From assembly GCF_016924145.1 (NCBI RefSeq), contig NZ_JAFFZO010000009.1:74411-138410 (forward strand): a stretch of 64,000 nt of DNA, read 5' to 3'. The DNA is from Amphritea pacifica (GTDB lineage Bacteria > Pseudomonadota > Gammaproteobacteria > Pseudomonadales > Balneatricaceae). The position numbers and the translations under genes were made by a program. The notes below the pieces were generated by a model. The model had not been told where the DNA came from and did not search any database. It saw nothing but the letters and a program-made list of their open reading frames with translations. Shown here piece after piece: positions 53,746-62,460 of the stretch (within the stretch, counting starts at the first letter, position 1; each line of letters starts with the position of its first letter).

Positions 53746-55143
53746 CTATTTACGCAGCAGAATCTCTACCCTGCGGTTCAGTGCCCGATTCAGATTTGAG
53801 TTATTTTCAACCAGCGGAGCACTGGATGCTTTACCCTCAACCCGCATCACAATCCCCTCTTCCAGCTGACTCAGCAACACTTCAGCAACGGATTTGGCCC
53901 GGGCCTGTGACAGTGCCCAGTTAGAGGGATAGCGGGTCGAGAAAATCGGTACATTATCTGAGTGCCCTTCGACGATGATGGGCTTACCCACACCTTTAAG
54001 CTGAGTGCCAATTCTCTCAACCAGAGGAACAAACTCGTGAGACAGATCAGCCTGCCCCGAGGGAAACAGCCTTGCATGACGCAACCGGAGTCTGACCTGA
54101 TTGTCTTCATCGATCAGCTCCACCGTTCCGGCAGCGATCTCTTCCACCAGTTCAGGTTCAAGCAGCGCAAAATAATCCAGCTGTTCGGGCACCAGGTCCG
54201 GCTCTGCAACTGAATACAAAGGCGCGACCAGACGATCAATATTCACCGGGGTCACTTCAATCGCTGCCGTATTGCTGATGCCTGCAAACTGTTGCATTAC
54301 CTGATCAGACTCCTGGGTTATCTTCCAGATAAAGCCCAGAAAAGCGGCCATTAGCAGAAACAGGCTGAACGCCCAGATCACCCAGAATGGTAAATACCGG
54401 GCGATACCGATACGTCGATCCGAGACCCCTTCCCAGTGGGGTGAGAGGCCTTCGGGTTCATAATTCCGGTGCCGGCTGATCAGAATATAAAGTTCGCTGC
54501 GCAGGCGGTCCAGTTCCCGCCGTCCATTGGCCATGCGCCGGTATTTACCTTCAAACCCCAGCGACAGACAGGCAAAATAGAACTCCAGCAGCTCAAGATT
54601 AGTCGCCGGGCGTTTCATCAGCTCATTGAGGTAATTAAAGAAGCGCTCGCCTCCCCAGGCTTCCTGATGGCGGGTAATCAGCAAGCTCTCACTTCCCCAG
54701 CGACTGTTACTGCCCCAGGGGGTATTCAGTACAATCTCATCGATCAGGGCGCACAGGGGGTAACTGATATATTCGCTATTCTCACGACCACCTGGAACAC
54801 CCCAGCCCTGGGACTCATACAATTGAATCTGATCCAGTGCATAGCGGTGAAACTCCTCCAGATCCGGACATTCAGCGGTATTCTGAATCTTCCCCAGAAA
54901 TGAGAGCAAGGGCGTGACCAGTTGCAACAGCGGATTCTCTCTCTGAGAGATCGTTCCCTGAGCAACTGTCCCAGCCCCCGAATGCGCATAATCCGGTTCT
55001 GGCGCGGGAGACTGACGCCAGGGCTGGCCGTGCTGCACATTATCAGTCCGGGGAACCTGCTCTGCAGGTCGCCGCTCCGGGGTTGCTGTGTTACGGGGTT
55101 TCCGGCCTCCCGGCATCGGGCGTATGACTGTCTGATCGTCCAT
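53746..55143 (-). CDS. tssL: T6SS protein TssL (DotU) with C-terminal OmpA domain
   Basis: 465 aa. A Pro/Arg-rich N-terminus (1-80) precedes the DotU cytosolic domain (about 85-235, with ALIDEIVLNTPWG and FFNYLNELMKRPA). One membrane helix lies near 250-272, and the periplasmic OmpA/MotB peptidoglycan-binding domain covers about 365-465 (VEGHSDNVPI, LSQARAKSVAEVLL, RALNRRVEILL). It is the 'evolved' TssL type that anchors the complex to the wall itself. It lies 12 nt from tssK. Confidence 0.95.
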   Translation of the reverse strand: MDDQTVIRPMPGGRKPRNTATPERRPAEQVPRTDNVQHGQPWRQSPAPEPDYAHSGAGTVAQGTISQRENPLLQLVTPLLSFLGKIQNTAECPDLEEFHRYALDQIQLYESQGWGVPGGRENSEYISYPLCALIDEIVLNTPWGSNSRWGSESLLITRHQEAWGGERFFNYLNELMKRPATNLELLEFYFACLSLGFEGKYRRMANGRRELDRLRSELYILISRHRNYEPEGLSPHWEGVSDRRIGIARYLPFWVIWAFSLFLLMAAFLGFIWKITQESDQVMQQFAGISNTAAIEVTPVNIDRLVAPLYSVAEPDLVPEQLDYFALLEPELVEEIAAGTVELIDEDNQVRLRLRHARLFPSGQADLSHEFVPLVERIGTQLKGVGKPIIVEGHSDNVPIFSTRYPSNWALSQARAKSVAEVLLSQLEEGIVMRVEGKASSAPLVENNSNLNRALNRRVEILLRK

Positions 55144-55155
55144 GATAACAACTAT

Positions 55156-56508
55156 TTATCTACGTTTAATGGCCCAGAACTGACATTCAAGTCCTGGGAA
55201 CTCGCCTCCGATATGGAAAGCTATACCGCCGGATTTATCCAGCTCTTTCCAGATCTCATGGCTGGTATCAAGTTGAAAATAGGTAAACCCTGCATGGTAG
55301 GGTATTTCCCGGGGCGCGACGGGCAGCGGCGCGATCGGAATCCCCGGCAGGGCGCTGGTAATCAGCTCTCTGATGCGCTCCACCGGGCCTATCTTGATCT
55401 GTTGGGGAAACTGGGTACGGAGTTTTTCCTGGGCAACCTGAGCGCTGACAGCAAAGATAAAATCAGCGCTTTTCAGCAGTACACGATCCCGTATTCTGGC
55501 GGCCCGTATACCGTACTGTTCAGGTGAGAGCGGTATACCTTCAGCAATCTGTTCCAGCACCGTACCAAAGCAACCTTTCAGCTCTTCCAGCAACGGCAGG
55601 AAGGTTGCTATCAGATTATCCTGCTGATATTCCGCAAATTCGGGTGGCCGTTTTTCCGGCTTCATAAAAGTTGCCAGTTCGCCGGCCAGCAGCAGCAACC
55701 GTTCGTACAGTTCCAGTGGTGACATCTCCGGAACCTGACGATACAACGACAATACCGGGTCAAAACGATTCAGCAACTGAAGCAGCATAAAGTCAGTGAC
55801 TTCAGCGACACCACCTTTGCCACCCGAACTGCTCACCCGCGCTGCCAGCTCCCGGGCCCGGGTAGTTAACATCGATTGCAACTCGGTAAGAAAGTTCTGC
55901 AACAGCTCCGAAGCACCGATATCCAGCAGCGGCGGAATAAATTGCTGCCGTAAACGTATCTGCCCCCCTTTCACCTCTTCAATATGCGCGACCGCTAATC
56001 GGGTATAACCATCAGGAACCCGGTTCTCTGAATTCTGCCGGGCATCTTCAACAAATAATCGTAAACGCAGCTCACCAACCTGAATACTGGTTTGCTCATT
56101 TTCAGCTGAAGTAAGATCAGAGACTTCGACGGATTTAGGCAGATAACGCACCAGGCTATTGCGGTTATCGTTGCTACCCACCTCTGTCACACCTGGCTGT
56201 TGCAGTGGAATAGCCAGATAGATAATCGCATCAGAGACCGACTCGTTAACCAGTATCGGCAAGGGCGGCGCATCAGAAGTGTGCAGATCAAAACTGGTGC
56301 CATCGGCAAAACAACCGGCGCAGTCATCCAGAGAGACCTCTCCAATTTTCAGATTGGCAGAGTTTACTTTGAGGCGGGAAAACCCCCAGTTAAAACAGGA
56401 AACCGTGCGGATACGGTTATTGATCTCCTTCAACAAATACTGGTCATGTTGTTGAAAGTGTTGCGGCCGAAGAAACATGCCTTCATGCCAGATTACTTTA
56501 TTGGTCAC
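55156..56508 (-). CDS. tssK: T6SS baseplate-membrane connector TssK
   Basis: 450 aa from a GTG at 56508 with GGAG 7 nt upstream, giving a protein that starts TNKVIWHEGMFLRPQHFQQHDQYL, the typical TssK N-terminus. A TTG at 56526 is less likely. The middle and C-terminal regions have the expected shell/neck/head pattern (LELYERLLLLAGELATF, IKIGPVERIRELI). It links the baseplate to TssL/TssM. It lies between tssJ and tssL in the usual JKLM order. Confidence 0.95.
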   Translation of the reverse strand: MTNKVIWHEGMFLRPQHFQQHDQYLLKEINNRIRTVSCFNWGFSRLKVNSANLKIGEVSLDDCAGCFADGTSFDLHTSDAPPLPILVNESVSDAIIYLAIPLQQPGVTEVGSNDNRNSLVRYLPKSVEVSDLTSAENEQTSIQVGELRLRLFVEDARQNSENRVPDGYTRLAVAHIEEVKGGQIRLRQQFIPPLLDIGASELLQNFLTELQSMLTTRARELAARVSSSGGKGGVAEVTDFMLLQLLNRFDPVLSLYRQVPEMSPLELYERLLLLAGELATFMKPEKRPPEFAEYQQDNLIATFLPLLEELKGCFGTVLEQIAEGIPLSPEQYGIRAARIRDRVLLKSADFIFAVSAQVAQEKLRTQFPQQIKIGPVERIRELITSALPGIPIAPLPVAPREIPYHAGFTYFQLDTSHEIWKELDKSGGIAFHIGGEFPGLECQFWAIKRR

Positions 56509-56570
56509 TCCGTGACTCCACTTCAAAAATCCAAAATCAGCTATTATATTGTCACGACAAAACGGACAGT

Positions 56571-57080
56571 TCAGTCCAGCAGGTCAAGTGTCAGTTGATT
56601 ATCCTTGAGCCTGACCTGGACCGACTGGTCCTTTTCAGCATTCACGGCAACCACCTTTTTCATTACACCATTGTCAGTATTCTGAAAAGCGGCCAGAACC
56701 CCCACAAACTCAGTATCTTTATCCAACAGGGTTTTCTTGATTGCTGAACCTCCAGGGTTAACGATCAGCTCATCACGTAACAGCAGATCGCCGGATAACA
56801 TGGCGCTATCGCTATCATAGAGGGCAAAGAAATCACTCTCTTTAAACAGCGCATCATCTTCTAACTGATAGATACGAACCACTGTGGGAGAGGGACGTCC
56901 ATCGAGATCCTGATTAACACCGGAATCCGCAATGACAGAAACAACAAGCTCTGGGGGCGGGGGTGGCGGCTCATCGTCAGAAAGCATATCTGAAACGGTT
57001 GAACAGCCACTTATAATTGAGCTTGCGATAAACAGCATAATAAATTGCCGCCAATATCGCTCCACGAATCCCTGGAACAT
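56571..57080 (-). CDS. tssJ: T6SS outer-membrane lipoprotein TssJ
   Basis: 169 aa lipoprotein with lipobox IISGC (Cys about residue 26) after an unusually long positively charged N-region. A Pro-rich linker (DDEPPPPPPELV) follows, then the transthyretin-like TssJ core (SPTVVRIYQLEDDALFKESDFFALYD, LLRDELIVNPGG). It anchors TssM to the outer membrane. AAAGGGAG precedes the ATG. First of the tssJ-K-L-M-tagF-pppA-ppkA series. Confidence 0.9.
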   Translation of the reverse strand: MFQGFVERYWRQFIMLFIASSIISGCSTVSDMLSDDEPPPPPPELVVSVIADSGVNQDLDGRPSPTVVRIYQLEDDALFKESDFFALYDSDSAMLSGDLLLRDELIVNPGGSAIKKTLLDKDTEFVGVLAAFQNTDNGVMKKVVAVNAEKDQSVQVRLKDNQLTLDLLD

Positions 57081-57157
57081 AATAAACTCCCTTTCAAAGA
57101 GGCTAAATTAAACCTCAAAGGCACTGTTTATTGCAATGGTTGCAGATCAATTGATAT

Positions 57158-57182
57158 AAAAAAACCGGCCTGATGGCCGGTT
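57158..57182 (-). terminator. Terminator downstream of hcp
   Basis: AACCGGCC-TGAT-GGCCGGTT stem with a T7 run on the minus strand, 26 nt after the hcp stop. It allows abundant hcp mRNA to end here, with partial read-through to tssJ. Confidence 0.8.
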
Positions 57183-57207
57183 ATCGATTAAAACTGATTG
57201 TTCAGAA

Positions 57208-57723
57208 TCAGGCTTTAGGTACACGCCAGTCATCAGAACCAGAGGTTCCGGCAACTTCATGTGTCCAGCTAATTTTACGATATGTGAAGGAAACATCTTC
57301 CATGTGTGTGAAGTGTTCCATCGCAGGATCCTGACAGTTTGGCATATGCGCCTTAATATCAACGATCATGGCATCTTCCAGAACATGAGTGAAGTAATGT
57401 TCCTGCTGACCGGTCATAGAGGTACGGAACCATTTCAGCTCAATACGTGGCAAACGCTCGCCACTGGTCAGTGCTTCAAACAGTTTTGGAGAAGACTTGT
57501 CATAAATTTTGGAAATAACCAGCGCATCATGTACGCGCTGACCACTTGGCTGACCACTCTGTGGATCACGGGGAATCATGATCTGATGGGAAAAGCCCTG
57601 AACAGTAATTTCGTTTTCATGACCTTCCTGGTAACGATTCCCCATAGACTCCATGCTGTTAGCGCCTTCGGTGATATTACCCTGAGTTTCGCCCTGAATG
57701 GACATATAACCTGGTGTTGGCAT
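57208..57723 (-). CDS. hcp: T6SS tube protein Hcp
   Basis: 171 aa Hcp1-family protein: MPTPGYMSIQGETQGNITEG at the start, GFSHQIMIPRDPQSGQPSGQR, then KWFRTSMTGQQEHYFTHVLEDAMIVDI. Hcp hexamers stack into the expelled tube and can carry small effectors inside. There is no extension, so this is not an effector fusion. A strong AAGGAG ribosome-binding site and a sigma-54-like promoter 42-58 nt upstream suit high expression. It is followed by its own terminator. Confidence 0.95.
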   Translation of the reverse strand: MPTPGYMSIQGETQGNITEGANSMESMGNRYQEGHENEITVQGFSHQIMIPRDPQSGQPSGQRVHDALVISKIYDKSSPKLFEALTSGERLPRIELKWFRTSMTGQQEHYFTHVLEDAMIVDIKAHMPNCQDPAMEHFTHMEDVSFTYRKISWTHEVAGTSGSDDWRVPKA

Positions 57724-57764
57724 TTTTCTCTCCTTAGATAGTGATGTTAGCCTCCCTGTTTCAT

Positions 57765-57781
57765 AGCACGCATCAGGCCAA
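57765..57781 (-). promoter_or_regulatory. Sigma-54-type promoter upstream of hcp
   Basis: TTGGCCTGATGCGTGCT on the minus strand has the GG-N10-GC spacing and most of the -24/-12 consensus. An A/T-rich tract that could bind IHF lies just upstream (57781-57850). The core TGGCCTGAT is shared with the promoter-like site at 58843. Sigma-54 control of hcp operons is known in Vibrio and others. Confidence 0.6.
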
Positions 57782-57899
57782 TATTAAAAAAATCTTTAAA
57801 ATCAATATATTAATAAAAAAATCTACTCAAAATCTAACGATATTCGATGCTCAGTGTGGGCAGTAAATTGCGCAATCAACAGCGACTGCGCAAAGCAAC

Positions 57900-58670
57900 T
57901 CAACCCTGAGCATTCAACAGAGACTGTAATTTAGCCTGCAGCGGATTTTCAATGGCATCGATCTGATCAACATCAATAATCTCTTCAAAGCCTGTACTTC
58001 CAGAGAATTGTGACACCATTCGCACCAGCTCATTCTGAGGCCGGAATGCAGCCACCCGGGATGTCAGCACAACAAATGGAAGCGTACCCGCAATTTTCGG
58101 CTGCCTCTCAATTGACACGGTATAACCTAAGCCTTCCAGTAAACGGACCAGCCCGGGACTATTTTCCAGCAGCAGCCAGACCACCAGCGCATTCAGCACA
58201 AACGGGGTAATAGAATCGTAATGGGGCTGCTCACCTTTAAGCTTCTCTGCGATCAGCCTGGGCAGGTCATAACTGCAGTCATAACTAAGCACCCAGCGAA
58301 CCGGTGAACTAAAACTCAGAACAGTACCATCCAGGTCATCACTATAAACCCAGGGCTCAGCAACCAGCTCATTCTGAATCGCGGACACCGGGGAGGAAAG
58401 CTTAGCGTTATAGCCAAAGGCATCACGCAAAACCGCTTTGTAATTTTCTAAAATAATGGAATAGTTCTTCTCTGCACCGACAACCTTGTCACGGGAAGCA
58501 CTCTGCATATACTCCCCTAACACCTTACGGGGGGAGAACAACGGAGTGATGGTTTTCAGATAGGACTGAAGTTCTTTATTAAGAATAACGGAAACCGTCT
58601 TAGACCGCTCCCGCAGCTGTGTCATCTGCTCAAGCTGAATCTCTTTGATAGGCGTCATAGCTCCCTGCAT
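57900..58670 (-). CDS. T6SS-associated protein of unknown function
   Basis: 256 aa, cytosolic by composition, with AGGGAG-like GGGAG 8 nt before the ATG. The N-terminus is helical and charged (TPIKEIQLEQMTQLRERSKTVSVIL). The middle reads SSPVRWVLSYDCSYDLPRLIAEKLKG, and VLNALVVWLLLENSPGLVRLLEGLGYTV is amphipathic rather than a clear membrane helix. I do not recognise the family. Its place upstream of hcp within the locus suggests a role in T6SS assembly or effector loading, but nothing in the sequence proves it. Confidence 0.65.
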   Translation of the reverse strand: MQGAMTPIKEIQLEQMTQLRERSKTVSVILNKELQSYLKTITPLFSPRKVLGEYMQSASRDKVVGAEKNYSIILENYKAVLRDAFGYNAKLSSPVSAIQNELVAEPWVYSDDLDGTVLSFSSPVRWVLSYDCSYDLPRLIAEKLKGEQPHYDSITPFVLNALVVWLLLENSPGLVRLLEGLGYTVSIERQPKIAGTLPFVVLTSRVAAFRPQNELVRMVSQFSGSTGFEEIIDVDQIDAIENPLQAKLQSLLNAQG

Positions 58671-58842
58671 CTCTCTTACTCCCTAAACGTGACCATCCTT
58701 TTGATTGACGGAGTTTACTGCAGCCAGCGCATAAAACAAAGGGCTGCGCTACAACCTTAAAAAGTGAGCATAAATACGCGCAATAAATCACCTGCAACCA
58801 GAATTTGCCCGCCATTGAGCCTGAGAACGAGCAACTGAAGCA

Positions 58843-58858
58843 TGGCCTGATTTTTGCT
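58843..58858 (+). promoter_or_regulatory. Sigma-54-type promoter upstream of the SPOR-domain gene
   Basis: TGGCCTGATTTTTGCT matches the -24/-12 consensus (TGGCAC-N5-TTGCT) at nearly all conserved positions with exact GG-N10-GC spacing, 40 nt before the start codon at 58899. It shares TGGCCTGAT with the hcp site on the other strand. Confidence 0.65.
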
Positions 58859-58898
58859 TTATCAACAATGGCCACAGCGAAAAATAAGGATTCCTGCC

Positions 58899-59696
58899 AT
58901 GGACAAGGTTTACCCGATAGCGACACTCATCGCCGCCATGACAATTACGGTTACAGGCAGCGCCTCGGAGCGCGTGCCACGGTTACCGTCATCCACCTAC
59001 AATGTGGAGATACGGCCCGATAACTATTACTACCATGAGCAACAACTCGGCGCCTGGTTTATTCAGTGTTATCAGCGCAAACAACCTGCTGAACAGTACT
59101 GGCACTGCAATGCATCTGACAGTGAAACCATTCGCCGCTTCAGAACCACGCTGAAAGATCCGGCGCTGGCATTTACTGCACCAGAACCCGCTGTTCACGC
59201 AGACACGACAGCATCGAAACAGCCGGCAGCGTCACTTCAGCGACCGGTTCCCACCCGGGTGGCTACTTTACCGCCAGCTCCACCGGAGCAGTTTCCACAG
59301 CAAAAAGCGACCCCGGCTCAACAGAACTACCTCGCAGTGGAACACTTAAAAGAGAAGCGGTCGGCTAACCCGCAAAAACAGACAAAACCGGTAGAATCGA
59401 TACGTCATCACTCGCCAACAAAACAGACCACTTTTAACAATCCGGCGCTGGAGCCCGAAACTTATTATCTGCTACAACTGGCAGCCTTTCAGAATAAAAA
59501 AGACGCCAACCGGTGGCAGCAACGCTATCCGGATATCGCAACCCGGATTATCAGAACCCAGGGGAAATTCACTCAGTGGTTTAATGTCGTCACAGCGCAA
59601 CCGGTTGAGTACTTCGATGCCATCGCACTGTCAGAAGCAATTAAAGATCAGACCGGCGAGACTCCCTGGATACGAGAGAAAAAAGAGCTTTTGTAA
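58899..59696 (+). CDS. Exported SPOR-domain protein of the T6SS locus
   Basis: 265 aa from an ATG at 58899 with AAGGA upstream; an earlier start at 58854 lies within the promoter site. Signal peptide MDKVYPIATLIAAMTITVTGSASA-like. A Pro/Gln/Thr-rich middle (residues about 85-185) is followed by a C-terminal SPOR-like domain (YYLLQLAAFQNKKDANRWQQRY, FNVVTAQPVEYFDAIALSEAI), which would bind denuded peptidoglycan glycan strands. It may guide or open the wall for the T6SS. It is oppositely oriented to the other genes but shares the sigma-54 signal. Confidence 0.75.
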   Translation: MDKVYPIATLIAAMTITVTGSASERVPRLPSSTYNVEIRPDNYYYHEQQLGAWFIQCYQRKQPAEQYWHCNASDSETIRRFRTTLKDPALAFTAPEPAVHADTTASKQPAASLQRPVPTRVATLPPAPPEQFPQQKATPAQQNYLAVEHLKEKRSANPQKQTKPVESIRHHSPTKQTTFNNPALEPETYYLLQLAAFQNKKDANRWQQRYPDIATRIIRTQGKFTQWFNVVTAQPVEYFDAIALSEAIKDQTGETPWIREKKELL

Positions 59697-59753
59697 ACAA
59701 CCGTGTAAGTGACTTGTTTAACCGTTCAGGATATCAAGCCACCCGATACTCAA

Positions 59754-60041
59754 TCAGCCGATTGAGACACTGCCGGAACCCGATGCCACAGAACCGCCAC
59801 AACTGATCGAATCACCCACCCGGGCAGCAGGCTTGCCATTGATCATCACAGAAGGGGAACCCGCGGCGACCGCCCGCCCATGGGGCGGACACTTTCGACA
59901 CCCGTGAGGTGCCAGAGCGTCACCTACCCTAGCAGCTGGAACACCTTCAATCAAAACATCACCACTACCTGAAACAATGGGCGTTGCCGGAAAGCACCCA
60001 TGACCCGAGCCAATATCACCCAAACGTGCCGCTTTTGGCAT
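59754..60041 (-). CDS. PAAR-domain spike-tip protein
   Basis: 95 aa made of PAAR repeats: PKAARLGDIGSGHGCFP, VPAARVGDALAPHGCRKC and GKPAARVGDSISCGG, with His/Cys residues placed to bind zinc at the cone tip. It caps VgrG and sharpens the T6SS spike. There is no toxin extension, so it would act as an adaptor for separately encoded effectors. It is encoded 52 nt downstream of the membrane protein gene on the same strand. Confidence 0.93.
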   Translation of the reverse strand: MPKAARLGDIGSGHGCFPATPIVSGSGDVLIEGVPAARVGDALAPHGCRKCPPHGRAVAAGSPSVMINGKPAARVGDSISCGGSVASGSGSVSIG

Positions 60042-60093
60042 TTTAAGCTCTCCTTGTTAATCGATAACCGATGTGACCCAATACTGAGTCATA

Positions 60094-60711
60094 CTAAATG
60101 ATTTTGAAGCTAACGTCCCAGCCAGATTCATTAAACAGTTGAATCAGGGCTTTTCGAAGCTCCCCGTTACCCAGCTTAGCCACATGACCATCACCATCCA
60201 TTATTAAAGTACTGCAGGTAACAAAACCGGACTGCCCCTCAATCTGGAAGTAATACTCGCCAGCCCCTCGCCTCTCTGTACGCGTTGTCACAACATCTTT
60301 CAAGCTGACATGGTGTTGTTTCTCATCCAGCCAGATCTTAACGAAAAATGTCTGTTCAACTGTCGCATGCTGCATCCCCAACGTTAACTCTGTTGTTAAC
60401 AGAGGCGGCGCGATAATAATCAGATCATCCTTTTCGACCAGTTCAAACGGACTGCCCTGAACCTTCAATACCCGCAACCGCTCAATCAGCTCAGAAGCAG
60501 CAACCGGCACCACGGAGGGATCCGCTTTAAACGCCATCACTTTGCGTCCAATCAGCATCATTACCGGCACCATACCTACGACTCCGGCTAACAGAAACCC
60601 AACTAATACACTGTTACTCCCTCCCCCTTCAACAATAGCGACACCCCCAGCCCCCAGAAGCACCATATACAAAAGAAACAGCCCAAACGCTAAAAAAAAC
60701 TTCCCTATCAT
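60094..60711 (-). CDS. Membrane protein of unknown function next to PAAR
   Basis: 205 aa from the ATG at 60711, which has GGGAG 6 nt upstream; an ATG two codons earlier has no spacing to the site. There are two N-terminal membrane helices (FFLAFGLFLLYMVLLGAGGV and SVLVGFLLAGVVGMVPVMMLIG), then a cytosolic or periplasmic domain of about 145 residues with alternating strands. Co-orientation with PAAR suggests one transcript. It could be an immunity protein or an accessory factor; no evidence decides. The 290-bp gap to 61002 shows only AT-rich promoter-like sequence. Confidence 0.65.
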   Translation of the reverse strand: MIGKFFLAFGLFLLYMVLLGAGGVAIVEGGGSNSVLVGFLLAGVVGMVPVMMLIGRKVMAFKADPSVVPVAASELIERLRVLKVQGSPFELVEKDDLIIIAPPLLTTELTLGMQHATVEQTFFVKIWLDEKQHHVSLKDVVTTRTERRGAGEYYFQIEGQSGFVTCSTLIMDGDGHVAKLGNGELRKALIQLFNESGWDVSFKII

Positions 60712-60964
60712 GCTCATCTCCCTGAATAATTAAGCCGTAAAAATGCGCACTGCCCTTAATTTGCGCAGCCCGCTTCTCTGTTCATCTTTGTTAAGATCAA
60801 TCTATTGAAAACACAGCAAATACCACACCAGTTATGCCCCTCTGATAGCAACAGAGATGAGCGCACCGCGTCAGAAAATATCACAAAAAATCAGCATCCA
60901 CTTTGACTGAATACTCTATTCAACCTTATACAACCGCCCCTGTTCATATAAACTAGATTTCTTG

Positions 60965-62376
60965 AACTATCATATTAGTTATCTATTTAAGAGATTCATG
61001 GATGAATAACCTACTTGTTAAATCCCTCTTTTTTGCCTCAATGGCGACCACACTATTGCTAACAACGGCCTGCTCGCAGAGTGAAGCACTGGAGATTCAG
61101 TCTGAGGTTGTCAGCCCCGATAAAATCAAACAGATTATTGCCAATGTTGAGCGCCTGCACCCTGATATCAGTGATGAACTGAAACAGCAGGTCGCCGAGA
61201 TCGCAGTCAAATCGATCGAGAACCAGATCTTTGTTGAAGGCGGCAGCTTCGATATGGGGGACTTCGGCATGCCCTGTAACTCATACCTCGACAGACCGGT
61301 GTATAACCCGAATGATATCTGTAACTCAACGATCAACCCCTACGACCGGCCAGTACATAAAGTCACACTGGACAGTTTCTCGATGTCTAAATATGAAACG
61401 TCGGTTTATGAGTTTGAGCATTTTAAGTTAGCTCATCATCAACCACTCCCCGAGCCCGACTTCAGAAAAGATGAACCCGACCACTGGATGTTTAAGCCTG
61501 ACAGCCCAACCGGCACCCAGAAATGGCAGGAAGCTAAAGATTACTGCCTCTGGATTGGTCAGCTAACCGAAAACAAGTTTGATCTGCCAACGGAAGCTCA
61601 ATGGGAATACGCGGCCAGAGATCGTGGGAAATATATCTATTACGCCACTAATGATGGCACCCTGAAAGATAATCAAAACTTCCCAAGAACCGCCTTTCAA
61701 AAAGTAGAGTTATTACCTGTTGATAGTTTCCCTCCCAGTCCGCTAGGCTTTTATCATCTGCAGAGTAATGCCATCGAATGGATGGATGACTGGTTTGATC
61801 CCGAGTTTTATCAACACAGTCCTGAACTAAACCCTAAGGGGCCAAAGCTTCCTCAAAAAGTGAGTATACATAATATGTCACCCCGTAAGTTAAAAGTATT
61901 ACGGGGCGCCTCTACGAGCTCTAGTCCTGTTGTAGTCATGCAAAGGCTAACAGCAAAACCGGACCTACAAGTGCACGCGCCCAAATACGGTTTCCGCTGC
62001 GCGGTACAAGATTCAAACCCAGTTAACTAAAAAGGACCATATAGCCCTTTTTAGTTAATAGCTATGCGTACATACCTCCCCCAGGAGGACTCAGGTCATC
62101 ACCATTCCAGCACATCAACTGGCCAGAACTAGCAATATTGTTACGCTTTTCAATTGCAACTTTAAGCCCACCAGCCACCGGATCAAAGGGCTTAGTTTGC
62201 CCTTTAAACTGTTTACCATCGCCAGGTTGCCGGTGCTGCAGCTTATTGATCCACTCATTAAACTGATCCTGCTGTCCCCAGTCGAGAATACTATTCAGTT
62301 TTTCTAGACTGGCAAAACTATCGACTTTTTTACCATCTTCACTCATATGCTCCAGTATCTCGATAAACTGTCGCCA
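60965..62376. repeat. Tandem duplication, copy 1
   Basis: The first of two adjacent units with a period of 1496 nt. Both begin with the same 45-nt leader (AACTATCATATTAGTTATCT...) and end in the same minus-strand C-terminal fragment (homology stops at CGCCATA, 62376). Each contains one FGE-like lipoprotein gene. Confidence 0.9.
61002..62030 (+). CDS. FGE/SUMF1-fold lipoprotein, copy 1
   Basis: 342 aa. Lipoprotein signal MNNLLVKSLFFASMATTLLLTTAC with Cys at 24. A short helical linker (about 30-75) leads to a formylglycine-generating-enzyme-like domain (about 78-338: FVEGGSFDMGDFG, PVHKVTLDSFSMSKYETSVYEF, LPTEAQWEYAARDRG, YGFRCAVQ). The segment that carries the two catalytic Cys in true FGE reads RGASTSSSPVVV, so it is a pseudo-enzyme or binding fold. 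In Pseudomonas, the FGE-fold TagR activates PpkA, so a periplasmic T6SS signalling role is plausible. An immunity role is the alternative. Confidence 0.85.
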   Translation: MNNLLVKSLFFASMATTLLLTTACSQSEALEIQSEVVSPDKIKQIIANVERLHPDISDELKQQVAEIAVKSIENQIFVEGGSFDMGDFGMPCNSYLDRPVYNPNDICNSTINPYDRPVHKVTLDSFSMSKYETSVYEFEHFKLAHHQPLPEPDFRKDEPDHWMFKPDSPTGTQKWQEAKDYCLWIGQLTENKFDLPTEAQWEYAARDRGKYIYYATNDGTLKDNQNFPRTAFQKVELLPVDSFPPSPLGFYHLQSNAIEWMDDWFDPEFYQHSPELNPKGPKLPQKVSIHNMSPRKLKVLRGASTSSSPVVVMQRLTAKPDLQVHAPKYGFRCAVQDSNPVN

Positions 62377-62385
62377 TAAACTGAT
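62062..62385 (-). pseudogene. Orphan C-terminal gene fragment, copy 1
   Basis: About 108 codons shared with the fragment at 63557 (ISLWRQFIEILEHMSEDG near the start of homology; GQLMCWNGDDLSPP and GGMYA at the end). Upstream of the homology the open frame continues to 62469 with unrelated AT-rich residues and no credible start signal. It therefore looks like the 3' end of a larger gene carried by a duplication. Its sequence is well conserved between copies. It is convergent with the FGE-like gene, 31 nt away. The parent family is not recognised; a T6SS effector C-terminus is possible. Confidence 0.6.
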
Positions 62386-62460
62386 CGGTTTAAATCTGTA
62401 ATTTCTGTTTATACAGCCCCTCTTTGAGGTTATAAAACCAAGTAAAATCAGATAGTATGC

